From CAYMBL01 sp044225155 (GTDB taxonomy: Bacteria; Planctomycetota; Phycisphaerae; UBA1845; Fen-1342): a stretch of 12,402 nt of DNA. Made by a program: the position numbers and the translations under genes. The stretch covers positions 1-12,402 of the forward strand of contig JBGAJB010000094.1 in assembly GCA_044225155.1 (NCBI GenBank), given 5' to 3'. This document shows, in pieces, positions 6,388-12,402 of the stretch (the stretch's first letter is position 1; every line of letters begins with the position of its first letter). The notes under the pieces were generated by a model that was not told the DNA's origin, did not search any database, and was given only the letters and a program-made list of their open reading frames with translations.

Positions 6388-8012
6388 CGGTGAAGTTCGG
6401 CGCGGTCACGATGAGGTCGCGAATGTCGTAGACCTGGATGAACTTGTCGCGATTGAGCTTGTCCTTGCTGGCGATCCGAACCACGCCGTTGCTGGTCTGG
6501 AAGCCGAGCTTCACATCGCCGCCGACCTGACTCAGCACTTCATTCAGCGCCGTGCGAATCGAGACGTTCTGCAGGTGCAGGTTGACCGGCTTGTCGCGCT
6601 CAATGGCGTTCGCCTCGAGGTCCTGCCAGTCCGGATTCACGTTCAGATTGCCAAGCTCGGTCAGATTGGAAATCACGTCGCTCAGCGGCTGGTCGTCGAA
6701 CGAAATGTCGTCGAGGCGATCCTCCAGCTTGCGGTTCAGCTCCAGATCGTCGCCCGGCTGAGCTGCCGCCTTCGAGGCCGACGCGTCGGGCGGCCGATGA
6801 TCTCCAGCCAGTTCTTCGGATAAAGAATGTCGCTCGTCCACGGAATCTTGACTTCTTCAGTGGCCGTAAAGACGTTCTGCGACTCGCGATCCGCCACCGA
6901 TTGCAGCAGGCGCTGGTTTTGCAGTGCGGCCGCATCGTCGTAAGACGCCTTCAGGTATTCGGCCTGCGAGTTACCCGGATCGAGGGCGGCAAGCGCGTCC
7001 GTCGTCTGGGCGGCGTCATGGAAGCGACGCTCCTTCTGGAAGCTGGAGGGCGGTCTTGAAGAGCTGTTCGATCTTTTCCGCGCTGGGCCTCGTGCTCAGC
7101 CTTCGCCTTTGGCGATCTGCTCGGCCACTTCCGACGCTGCGTCGCCGCAAGGTCGGCCTGCGCCGTGCGGGCTTCGTTCTGCAAACTCTCCTGGGCGGCC
7201 TTGGCGATGTCGCGCTTTCATACTGCGACGCCGGACGGGCGTATGCCCGATTCGCCTCAATCACGTTGATCGCATCCGCCGCAAATTTCAGGGCTGCGTC
7301 GTAGTCGCCCTTGGCGGCCTCTTGGCCAGCCTTGTCGATCGCCTGCTTCATCTTCGCGACGGCGCGCTGCCAGAGCAGTTCATCGCGGTTGCGCAGCTCG
7401 TCGACCATCGTCTGCGGGCCGGGCGGCGTCAGGTTTTCCGGCGTCGACGTGGGGGCAAGCGGCGCCTCCTGGACGACGTCCTGCGTCAGCGCGGCCTTGG
7501 GCGTCATGTCATGTGCTGGAGCGGGCGCGGGCGTCGGGGCCGGCATTTCCGGCTGGGCGGCAGCCGGTTCTTCGGCCTTTTCCGGGCCGGAGGGCTTCGC
7601 GGCGTCGGACAACTGTTTCTGTTCGAGTGCCTTGCTGAGCTGCGTGCGGGACTCGTCCTTCAATGCCGCGCGAGCGTACTGATTTTCCGCGACGGTGCGG
7701 TAGAGGCGCTCCGCCTCTTCCCAGCGGCCGGGCGCTGAAAGCCGCGTCGGCGTTGGTCTTGTCCTGCTCGCCGCGCTCGCTCAGGCGAATCGCCTCGGGC
7801 AGTACGCCCAGCAGGCGGTCGTACGTCGCCGCGTCATCGGCTGACAAGCGAGAGCGGTCGACGCCGTTCAGTGTCGTCAGCGACGACATGTATGCGCCGT
7901 TGTCGAACAGAGACTTGGCCTCGGCCACCTGCGGGTCGCCCGCCAGCAAGGGAGCCGACAGGACAACAGCCGCGAGCAGAAGGACAACGCCGCGTCGCGT
8001 CGAAGTAACCAT
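4978..8012 (-). CDS. Giant secretin-family outer-membrane channel protein (frame broken about 8 times in its N-terminal half)
   Basis: One gene of about 1,010 codons if the frame breaks are repaired. Order: signal peptide (MVTSTRRGVVLLLAAVVLSA, cleavage near LAG); repeat-like helices (AEAKSLFDNGAYMSSLTTL, then WEEAERLYRTVAENQYARAA); a Pro/Ala linker (about 7490-7590); further TPR-like helices and a coiled-coil region (about 7000-7320); an STN/N0-like domain (about 6400-6780); then the secretin domain. Secretins form ring-shaped pores in the outer membrane for type II/III secretion, type IV pili or phage release. Apparent frame changes fall near 7735, 7217, 7140, 7110, 7080, 7042, 6790 and 6315. 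Across each, sensible protein resumes in another frame, several at short homopolymers, which suggests assembly indels rather than decay. The start at 8012 is fixed by GAGGAG four bases upstream. No other secretion or pilus genes are in the window; only the YdjY gene follows. Confidence 0.8.
6275..6841 (-). CDS. STN/N0-like domain piece of the giant secretin
   Basis: Part of the same gene, readable in a different frame from its neighbours. True protein sequence runs from about 6790 (after the frame change) to about 6315. It contains LEDRLDDISFDDQPLSDVIS, then LGNLNVNPDWQDL, then KPVNLHLQNVSIRTALNEVL and GVVRIASKDKL. This pattern, a FDDQPLSDVI start and a VxLxLxNVxxRxALxxxL repeat, is that of the short secretin/TonB N-terminal (STN) domain, which docks inner-membrane partners beneath the channel. 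The ends in this frame (before ASASKAAAQPGD and after GRGRSQIFGD) are out of register and should not be read as protein. Confidence 0.7.
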   Translation of the reverse strand: MDERHSLSEELAGDHRPPDASASKAAAQPGDDLELNRKLEDRLDDISFDDQPLSDVISNLTELGNLNVNPDWQDLEANAIERDKPVNLHLQNVSIRTALNEVLSQVGGDVKLGFQTSNGVVRIASKDKLNRDKFIQVYDIRDLIVTAPNFTDGPHNMVGPVDGPSNGRGRSQIFGDHGDREQRPPAAG

Positions 8013-8016
8013 GATT

Positions 8017-8022
8017 CTCCTC
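8017..8022 (-). promoter_or_regulatory. Strong ribosome-binding site of the secretin gene
   Basis: GAGGAG on the minus strand, 4 bases before the ATG at 8012. It decides the start: the frame is open to an upstream start at 8036, but the ATG at 8012 has the Shine-Dalgarno and begins a normal signal peptide. The remaining divergent region to rsfS (to 8238) shows nothing else I can name on the secretin side. Confidence 0.7.
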
Positions 8023-8226
8023 GCCAGAATATCCAACCCCGCTGCGGCGGCCGGCTACGCGTTCTTCCGCCTACGCGGGAAACCAGACGGGCCGCGGAGG
8101 CAGCTTCGTCTTCCAGGGGACGCAATCAAATTTTCTGACAGGTGCATCGGCCGACCGCGCGGCCGCGGGAAGGGCTGAAAAACAGGCCAATCGACAGGCC
8201 GACTTCGATTCAGGCGCGCGCCACGC

Positions 8227-8232
8227 TATCAT
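8227..8232 (+). promoter_or_regulatory. Possible -10 element (TATCAT) of rsfS
   Basis: TATCAT ends 6 bases before the rsfS ATG. A poor -35 candidate, TTCGAT at 8204-8209, sits 17 bases upstream. No Shine-Dalgarno precedes the ATG. With the usual spacing, transcription would begin at about the A of the ATG, so the mRNA could be leaderless. The sequence context (GCTATCATCG) resembles that before queG (GTTATCATCG). Confidence 0.35.
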
Positions 8233-8238
8233 CGCGAC

Positions 8239-8638
8239 ATGCGAGCAGCAACGAGTGCGGCCACCCCGAAATCGATCGACGAAACGCGCGAATTCGCGGC
8301 AGCGGCCGCGCGCATCGCGCTCGACAATCGCTGTGGATGTGTCCGTCTACGACCTGCGCTGGCTGAGCAGTCTGGCCGACTATTTCGTCATTGGGACGGG
8401 TAGGTCGGGCCGACAGATGGGCGCAGTGCTCGACCGCATTCAGGAACACGCGGCCGCGGTGGGCCGCAAGCCGCTGGCCAACCCGGACAAGCGCTCGACG
8501 ACGTGGATCCTGGCGGACTATGTGGATGTGGTGGTCCACCTGTTTGATCGCGACCACCGCAGCTACTACGACCTCGACGGTCTCTGGGGCGATGCCCCGC
8601 GCGTCCCCGTCGAAGCAACGCAGCGGTGGCGCAATTAG
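8239..8638 (+). CDS. rsfS: Ribosomal silencing factor RsfS (one frameshift near 8330)
   Basis: RsfS binds ribosomal protein uL14 on the large subunit and blocks subunit joining, lowering translation in starvation. The N-terminus is read from the ATG at 8239: MRAATSAATPKSIDETREFA, then AARIALDNR. The family core follows in another frame from about 8333: VDVSVYDLRWLSSLADYFVI, GTGRSGRQM, RIQEHAAAVGRKPL, TTWILADYVDVVVHLFDRD, YYDLDGLWGDAPRV. These match the RsfS/Iojap pattern closely (L-S-x-x-A-D-Y-F-V-I; D-Y-x-D-V-V-V-H-x-F; Y-Y-x-L-x-x-L-W-G-D-A). The break is best explained by loss of a GC pair in CGC(GC)TGTGG; restoring it gives DNRAVDVSVYDL and a 133-aa protein of normal length. It is divergent from the secretin and converges on the permease with 40 bases between. 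Confidence 0.85.
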
Positions 8639-8657
8639 CTGGAAGCCGCCCTCGGCC

Positions 8658-8678
8658 GCGCTGGGCGACGAGCAGCGC
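8658..8678. terminator. Small hairpin between the convergent rsfS and permease genes
   Basis: GCGCTG (8658-8663) and CAGCGC (8673-8678) form a 6-bp stem with a 9-base loop in the 40-base gap between the two stop codons. There is no U-run of note on either side. It could be a bidirectional terminator, but such short GC stems arise easily by chance in this base composition. Confidence 0.25.
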
Positions 8679-10034
8679 TTACTCACTCCACCGAAACCGC
8701 GCCAAGCCGACGCTGAAGCTGACGATCCCCATTCCCACGAGCACGGCACAAGGCAGCAGCATCTCGCTCAGCGAAAAACGTGCCAGATCGTGCGCCTTCC
8801 ATCGCCAGGATCGACCAGCGGACGGGGCTGATCACGCCGAGCGTCTGCATCCAGGTCGGCATGAAGAACAGCGGCACCATTCCGCCGCCGACCATCGCCA
8901 GCACCATGAGCACCGCCCAACAGATGCCGCTGGCCGAGCGCTCCGTCCGTCCCAGCACCGCGAGCAGCAGCATCACACCGCAGAAACAGAACGCGACCGA
9001 CCCGAACGCCGGGCAGCAGGAGCAGCGGCGTCGTCGAAGGCACGCCAAACACGAACATCGCGAAGATCAGCATGAACACGCTGACGCCGAGGACGGTGAG
9101 CAGGCACGCCAGCGCTTTCCCGCCCAGAATCTGTCCGCGATCGATCGGCGCCATGCGCAAGCGCACCAGCGTTCCCGACGACCGCTCCTGGACCAGCGAC
9201 AACCCGAAACCGGCCGCACAACCCATCACCGCCCAGATGATGCCTTGCGGGATGGTGATGCTGAACGCGTTGGTCGGCCCGTTTCGCTTGCGGACTACGT
9301 CGATCTTCTCGAAGCGGATCGCCGCAAGGGTGCCATGGCGGCGCGGTCAAAGGGAACCGTCGCGCCGCCTTCAGGCTACGCCGAGCCCTGGCTGGAAGCC
9401 GTGCTCGGGCGCGAATCCGCCTGGTCCGCGCGATCCGACTGATCCGCGAGCAACTTCTCGAGCGAGCTGCAGCGAACGTGCGCCGTGCGGTTCAGCCGGC
9501 CGCATCCGGTGAGTCGTCACGCCAGTCGCCCAGCCATTGATCGAAGTCGCCGAGCATCGCGCGCGGATTTCCAAAACCCTTCGCCAGGCGCATGAAGCTC
9601 TGCTGCGTCAGCAATCCTTCCAGCATGGCGCTCTCGGCCTGCCGTGCCGGATCGACCGCGATCTGGATGTGGGGCCCGTTGCCTGAGAAGAGATTGAACA
9701 TGCTCCGCTGCGCCGCGCCGAATCCCGGCGGCAGGGCCACCATCGCCGTGACCGCGCCGCGACGTACGTCATTCAGCGCCTGATCGCGGGCGCTCCGCGT
9801 CACCTGGAAGGATTTGTTGGCCGCCAGGTCGTCGGCAAACCGCTCCGAGTCGGGGGTCCGGTCCTCATCCACGACGGCGATCGGAATGCCCGCGCTCTCC
9901 CCGCCGCTGCGCGAAAAGATCATGCCGAAGAACGTGGCATAGATCAGCGGAAAAATGAACGCAAAGAAAAACCCGGCCCGGTCGCGCAGCAAGAGCCGCA
10001 GGTCCTTTACCGCCATCAGCCAGATCGCGCGCAT
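8679..10034 (-). CDS. ABC-2 type exporter permease (NatB/YhgE-like; about 4 frameshifts)
   Basis: About 450 residues after repair. It is the membrane subunit of an ABC exporter, paired with the ATPase upstream. The start at 10034 (MRAIWLMAVKDLRLLLRDRA) has GGGAG six bases upstream. The first membrane helix is FFFAFIFPLIYATFFGMIF (22-40). A large external domain follows (IPIAVVDEDRTPDSERFADD to GFGNPRAMLGD), then the C-terminal helices: AFSITIPQGIIWAVMGCAAG, ALACLLTVLGVSVFMLIFAM, AFGSVAFCFCGVMLLLAVLG, ICWAVLMVLAMVGGGMVPLF and a last one at LLPCAVLVGMGIVSFSVGLA. The cytoplasmic coupling segment QERSSGTLVRLRMAPIDR is the usual ABC-2 feature. Frame changes fall near 9496, 9327, 9011 and 8800; single-base changes at most of these restore continuous family-like sequence. 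The stop TAA is at 8681-8679. The substrate cannot be deduced. Confidence 0.82.
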
Positions 10035-10054
10035 CAGGTGCTCCCGCCGGGGAT

Positions 10055-10138
10055 TCAACCGGCCACCATTTGGATCAGCAGAACGACAACATCCAGAACA
10101 AGACTGATCCATTCCGTAAGGGGCGCGGGCTTTCGCAT
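10055..10138 (-). CDS. Possible 27-aa single-span membrane peptide between the ABC ATPase and permease genes
   Basis: An ATG at 10138 opens a 27-codon frame ending in TGA at 10055. The peptide starts MRKPAPLTEW and continues as one hydrophobic segment, ISLVLDVVVLLIQMVAG. The layout is that of a small inner-membrane protein: a basic N-terminus, then about 17 non-polar residues with a single Asp. GAGG overlaps the ATPase stop codon, 5 bases before the ATG, and the permease ATG lies 20 bases after the stop. It therefore fills the otherwise unexplained 111-base gap in a same-strand operon. Its third-position GC is lower than in its neighbours, and so short a frame can occur by chance. If real, it may be an accessory subunit of the transporter. 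Confidence 0.4.
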   Translation of the reverse strand: MRKPAPLTEWISLVLDVVVLLIQMVAG

Positions 10139-10145
10139 GGCCGCC

Positions 10146-10984
10146 TCAATCCCGCAATTGCCGGCCCGTCAGATGCAAAAACACGGTTTCGAGGTCCGGG
10201 CGCAGCACGCGAAACTCGTCCGGCTGCGGCCCGTTTTGCAGGCGCGCCAACTCGGCCAGCGGGTCGTCCGTTTCGAGCGTTTCTTCCTTTTCTCCGCGCC
10301 GGACAAGCAGTCGCGAGCGTCCGCCGTGGGCCCGGATCAGATTCGACACGGTATCGAGCGCGAGCAGCCGGCCGTGATCGATAATGCCGACGCGATCGCA
10401 GAGGCGCTCGGCCTCCTCCATGTGATGCGTGGTGAGGATGATCGTGCGGCCGCCGCGCTTCAACTCGATGATGCGGTCAAAGATCGCGTTGCGCGACTGC
10501 GGATCGATCGCCACGGTCGGCTCGTCCAACAGCAGCAAATCCGGCTCGTGCAGCAGCGCGACGGCCAGATTCAAGCGCCGCTTCATCCCGCCCGAGTATT
10601 CGCTCACGCGGCTGTGGGCCCGCTCGGTGAGTTGGACGAATTCCAGGCCCCAATGCACACGCTCCTTCAGCCGCGCGCCGGCCAGCCCCTGCAACCCAGC
10701 GAAGAACGCCAAGTTTTCCTCGCCGGTCAGCTCTTCGTAGAGCGCTGCGCGCCTGCGCGGCGACGCCGAGTTGCCGCCGTGCGGCTGGTCGGCCGATCAC
10801 CCGTCTCGCCGATTCGCACGCGGCCGCCGTCCGGCTTGAGCAGGCCGACGGCGATGTTGAGCGTGGTCGTCTTTCCGGCGCTCGGGCCAAGGCCAAAAAC
10901 CTCGCCGGGCCGAATTTCGAGCGAGAGATCGTCCACGGCGACTACGGACCCGAAACGCTTGCTGATCTGGGTGAGGGTGAGCAT
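10146..10984 (-). CDS. ABC exporter ATPase (NatA/CcmA-like; 2 frameshifts and a short Walker A)
   Basis: About 280 residues. It drives export by the ABC-2 permease encoded downstream. The start ATG at 10984 matches the family (MLTLTQISKRFGSVVAVDDL). Motifs: P-loop region GEVFGLGPSAGKTTTLN (28-44), where family members have GLLGPNGAGKTT; the Q-loop area RRQLGVAAQ; YEELTGEENLAFFAGLQ; signature YSGGMKRRLNLA; Walker B DLLLLDEPTVAIDP; H-loop IILTTHH; and a C-terminal regulatory domain (VFLHLTGRQLRD end) usual in NatA-type exporters. Frame changes occur near 10806 and 10745; the second fits loss of a GC pair. The missing residues in the P-loop leave only three residues between Gly33 and Gly37-Lys38. 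Taken literally the ATPase would be inactive, but with indels all around an assembly error is likelier. The frame is open upstream to 11326 without family resemblance. Confidence 0.85.
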
Positions 10985-11108
10985 GTCCGAGGAATTCTGC
11001 GCGCCCGCGTGAGAATTCGAAAGCTGGTTTGGAATCGGCGTGCCTTCACGCGCGAGTAAGGGCCTCCCATGAGCGACCACGAGTGATTCCTCACGCAGGG
11101 GGCGGCCT

Positions 11109-11158
11109 CGAAAACCGCGCTTCGTCCCGGTGCTGCGCGGTGTTCTCATTGATTTCCA
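11109..11158. repeat. Hairpin-bearing repeat element, copy 1
   Basis: Shares three blocks in the same order with copy 2 (11247-11277): CGAAAACCGC at the left, GCGGTG in the middle, TTGATTTCCA at the right. In this copy ACCGCGC (11114-11120) pairs perfectly with GCGCGGT (11135-11141) around a 14-base loop. The stem extends, after one mismatch, by three more pairs (11110-11112 with 11143-11145). Confidence 0.4.
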
Positions 11159-11246
11159 GCAGACGGGCGCATGGCAGCGATACGGGAGGTCTTCCTGCAA
11201 AGCCCCGCTCCTCACGGTCGCGGCTCGGTTCAGACAGAACCACTGC

Positions 11247-11277
11247 CGAAAACCGCACAGCGGTGATTTGATTTCCA
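11247..11277. repeat. Hairpin-bearing repeat element, copy 2
   Basis: A shorter version of copy 1: the same CGAAAACCGC, GCGGTG and TTGATTTCCA blocks. ACCGC (11252-11256) pairs with GCGGT (11260-11264) around a 3-base ACA loop. About 26 bases match copy 1 in order, with a shorter loop and a shorter spacer before the right block. Confidence 0.4.
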
Positions 11278-11337
11278 ACCCGTCACGCCGCCTAAGAATA
11301 GATGGCAACTTCTCGGGTTTCTTCACGGAGCGCTGAC

Positions 11338-12402
11338 ATGAATTTTCGGCCGGCCACCGGCGTCACGCGGTTCGCGCTGTGCTGCCTCGCGTTCGCGGCC
11401 GCCCCGGCGCTGGCCCAGTTCAGCTTCACTGATCTCACGGGGCTGGGCGGCGATCTGGTGAGTTTGTCGCCGGATGGAGCGACGATCTATGGGAGTTCCG
11501 ACGCACCGGGATTTGGTCGGCCGCTGTACTTCCGGAACGGGCAGATCACGTACCTACCATATCTGGGCTTTGGCAATGGAATCGCGCGGGCGGCCGCGCC
11601 GGACGGCACGATCGTCGGGCAAGTGCGAGCCGGCAGCAATGAGACGTTCGGGGAAGCGGCCGTCTGGAAAAGCGGGGCGCTGAGCCTGCTTGAACATGCT
11701 CCGGGTGGAATCGCAGCGGACGCCTGGGCAATTTCGGCGGACAATCACGTGATCGTTGGTAATGCTAGCCTCGCCAACTCGCTGACCCAACCCGCCCGCT
11801 GGGTGGACGGGCATGTTGAGCCGCTCGGCGACATTCCCGGCAGCAACTCCAACGGCACTGCGCTGGCCGTGAGCGCCGATGGCTCGGTGGTTGTCGGCGA
11901 AGCCGGAGGAAACAACAGGGCTTTCCGCTGGACGAATGGAGTCATGGAAGCGCTGCCGCTGATCAACGGCCAAGATATCAACGATTCGTCCGCGTTCGAC
12001 GTATCGGCCGACGGACGAAGAATTGTGGGCAAGCAGGATCATCTCAACTTCCTGACTGACGCTCTTCTTTGGGAAGATGGAGTTCCGCGCAATCTCGGCT
12101 ACCTGCCCGGAGGCAATAAGTCGTTTCCATTGGCAATTAGTGCGGACGGCAATCTGGTTTTTGGAAATAGCGGAGTCGGATTCACATTCCGCGCGTTCAT
12201 TTGGGACGACGTGAACGGGATACGTGATTTCGCACAACTCCTGACCGACGCCGGTGTTGATCTCAAAGGCTGGACGCGCCTGGATCACATCCTGGACGCC
12301 TCCGCCGACGGCCATACAGTCTTCGGAACCGGCATCAACGCGCATGGCGATCCAGCCTACTTCCTCGCCACAATCCCCGAACCCGGCACACTCAGCCTCG
12401 CG
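11338..12402 (+). CDS. PEP-CTERM surface protein with seven HAF-like 'SADG' repeats (3' end missing)
   Basis: 355 codons, running off the window end with no stop. The ATG at 11338 has GGAG eight bases upstream and begins a classic signal peptide (FALCCLAFAAAPALA, cleavage after Ala26). Seven repeats of the form (I/V)S-x-DG-x-x-(I/V)-x-G occur at residues 42-51, 86-94, 132-141, 178-187, 222-231, 267-276 and 321-330, a spacing of about 45 residues. Between them lie W-x-(D/N)G-type strands (RWVDGHVEPLGD, RWTNGVMEAL, LWEDGVPRNLGYLPGG). Seven such units suggest a seven-bladed beta-propeller (inference). The last visible residues, IPEPGTLSLA, are the start of a PEP-CTERM sorting signal. PEP-CTERM proteins are processed by an exosortase and placed on the surface, often with exopolysaccharide. 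The frame is clean throughout. It is related in design to the protein at the left edge. Confidence 0.85.
   Translation, partial: MNFRPATGVTRFALCCLAFAAAPALAQFSFTDLTGLGGDLVSLSPDGATIYGSSDAPGFGRPLYFRNGQITYLPYLGFGNGIARAAAPDGTIVGQVRAGSNETFGEAAVWKSGALSLLEHAPGGIAADAWAISADNHVIVGNASLANSLTQPARWVDGHVEPLGDIPGSNSNGTALAVSADGSVVVGEAGGNNRAFRWTNGVMEALPLINGQDINDSSAFDVSADGRRIVGKQDHLNFLTDALLWEDGVPRNLGYLPGGNKSFPLAISADGNLVFGNSGVGFTFRAFIWDDVNGIRDFAQLLTDAGVDLKGWTRLDHILDASADGHTVFGTGINAHGDPAYFLATIPEPGTLSLA

Larger units (their letters stand above)
10985..11337. other. 353-base divergent intergenic region
   Basis: This lies between the starts of the ABC ATPase (-) and the PEP-CTERM gene (+) and must carry the promoters of both. 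I see no tRNA, riboswitch or insertion sequence. It contains two related hairpin-bearing elements (11109-11158, 11247-11277). It also has GGAG at 11326-11329, eight bases before the ATG of the PEP-CTERM gene, a plausible ribosome-binding site. A weak promoter-like pair (TTGATT 11268-11273, AAGAAT 11294-11299, 20-base spacer) overlaps the second element and is not convincing. Open frames cross it on both strands but none resembles a known protein. Confidence 0.5.

Noticed and set aside
4798..6393. 531-codon plus-strand open frame over the secretin and YdjY genes
   Set aside because: The minus strand encodes recognisable secretin and YdjY sequence; the plus frame is extremely Arg-rich, a known artefact of antisense GC-rich coding DNA.
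6315..8012. Programmed frameshifting in the secretin gene
   Set aside because: Too many breaks, in both directions, without a slippery heptamer plus structure, and matched by breaks in unrelated neighbouring genes.
10985..11326. 114-codon open extension upstream of the ABC ATPase
   Set aside because: No similarity to ATPases, Arg/Pro-rich composition typical of chance frames in GC-rich DNA, and it spans the hairpin repeats.

Overview
This is a GC-rich (roughly 60-65% by eye) stretch of bacterial chromosome that looks planctomycetal, probably close to class Phycisphaerae. That placement is inference. It rests on two HAF/'SADG' repeat surface proteins with different C-terminal sorting tails (one PEP-CTERM), a YdjY-domain exported protein, a very large TPR/STN/secretin protein encoded next to it, and housekeeping genes (queG, rsfS) of ordinary bacterial type. 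No rRNA, tRNA, CRISPR array or insertion sequence was recognised.

Layout, left to right. 1-1365 (+) is the 3' part of a HAF-repeat surface protein. It converges within 6 bases on queG (1372-2370, -), and its apparent terminator hairpin (1394-1437) lies inside the queG coding sequence. 2419-2808 (+) is a 129-aa protein of unknown function, divergent from queG. 2992-3942 (+) encodes an alpha/beta-hydrolase lipoprotein. A leftward pair follows: a giant secretin (8012 down to 4978) and then a YdjY-domain exported protein (4967 down to 3960), 10 bases apart. rsfS (8239-8638, +) is divergent from the secretin. It converges on a leftward ABC exporter module: ATPase (10984-10146), a possible 27-aa membrane peptide (10138-10055), and an ABC-2 permease (10034-8679). 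A 353-base intergenic region with two related hairpin-containing repeats precedes a second HAF-like, PEP-CTERM protein that runs off the right end (11338-12402, +).

The most striking property of the window is uneven reading-frame integrity. Positions 1 to about 6310 and 11338-12402 read cleanly. Between about 6315 and 10810 the secretin N-terminal half, rsfS, the permease and the ATPase together show about 15 frameshifts, plus a shortened Walker A loop, while the protein sequence on either side of each break is well conserved. Near-universal rsfS is hit together with unrelated neighbours, so I favour uncorrected indels in the assembly over gene decay. These genes are annotated as single genes with the frame changes listed.

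Functionally the window mixes tRNA modification (QueG), ribosome silencing (RsfS), an envelope channel with an exported partner (secretin and YdjY protein), an ABC exporter, and surface proteins that probably fold as beta-propellers. I see no defence system and no complete novel machine. The best leads for something new are the secretin/YdjY pair, the 27-aa membrane peptide inside the ABC operon, and the intergenic hairpin repeats.
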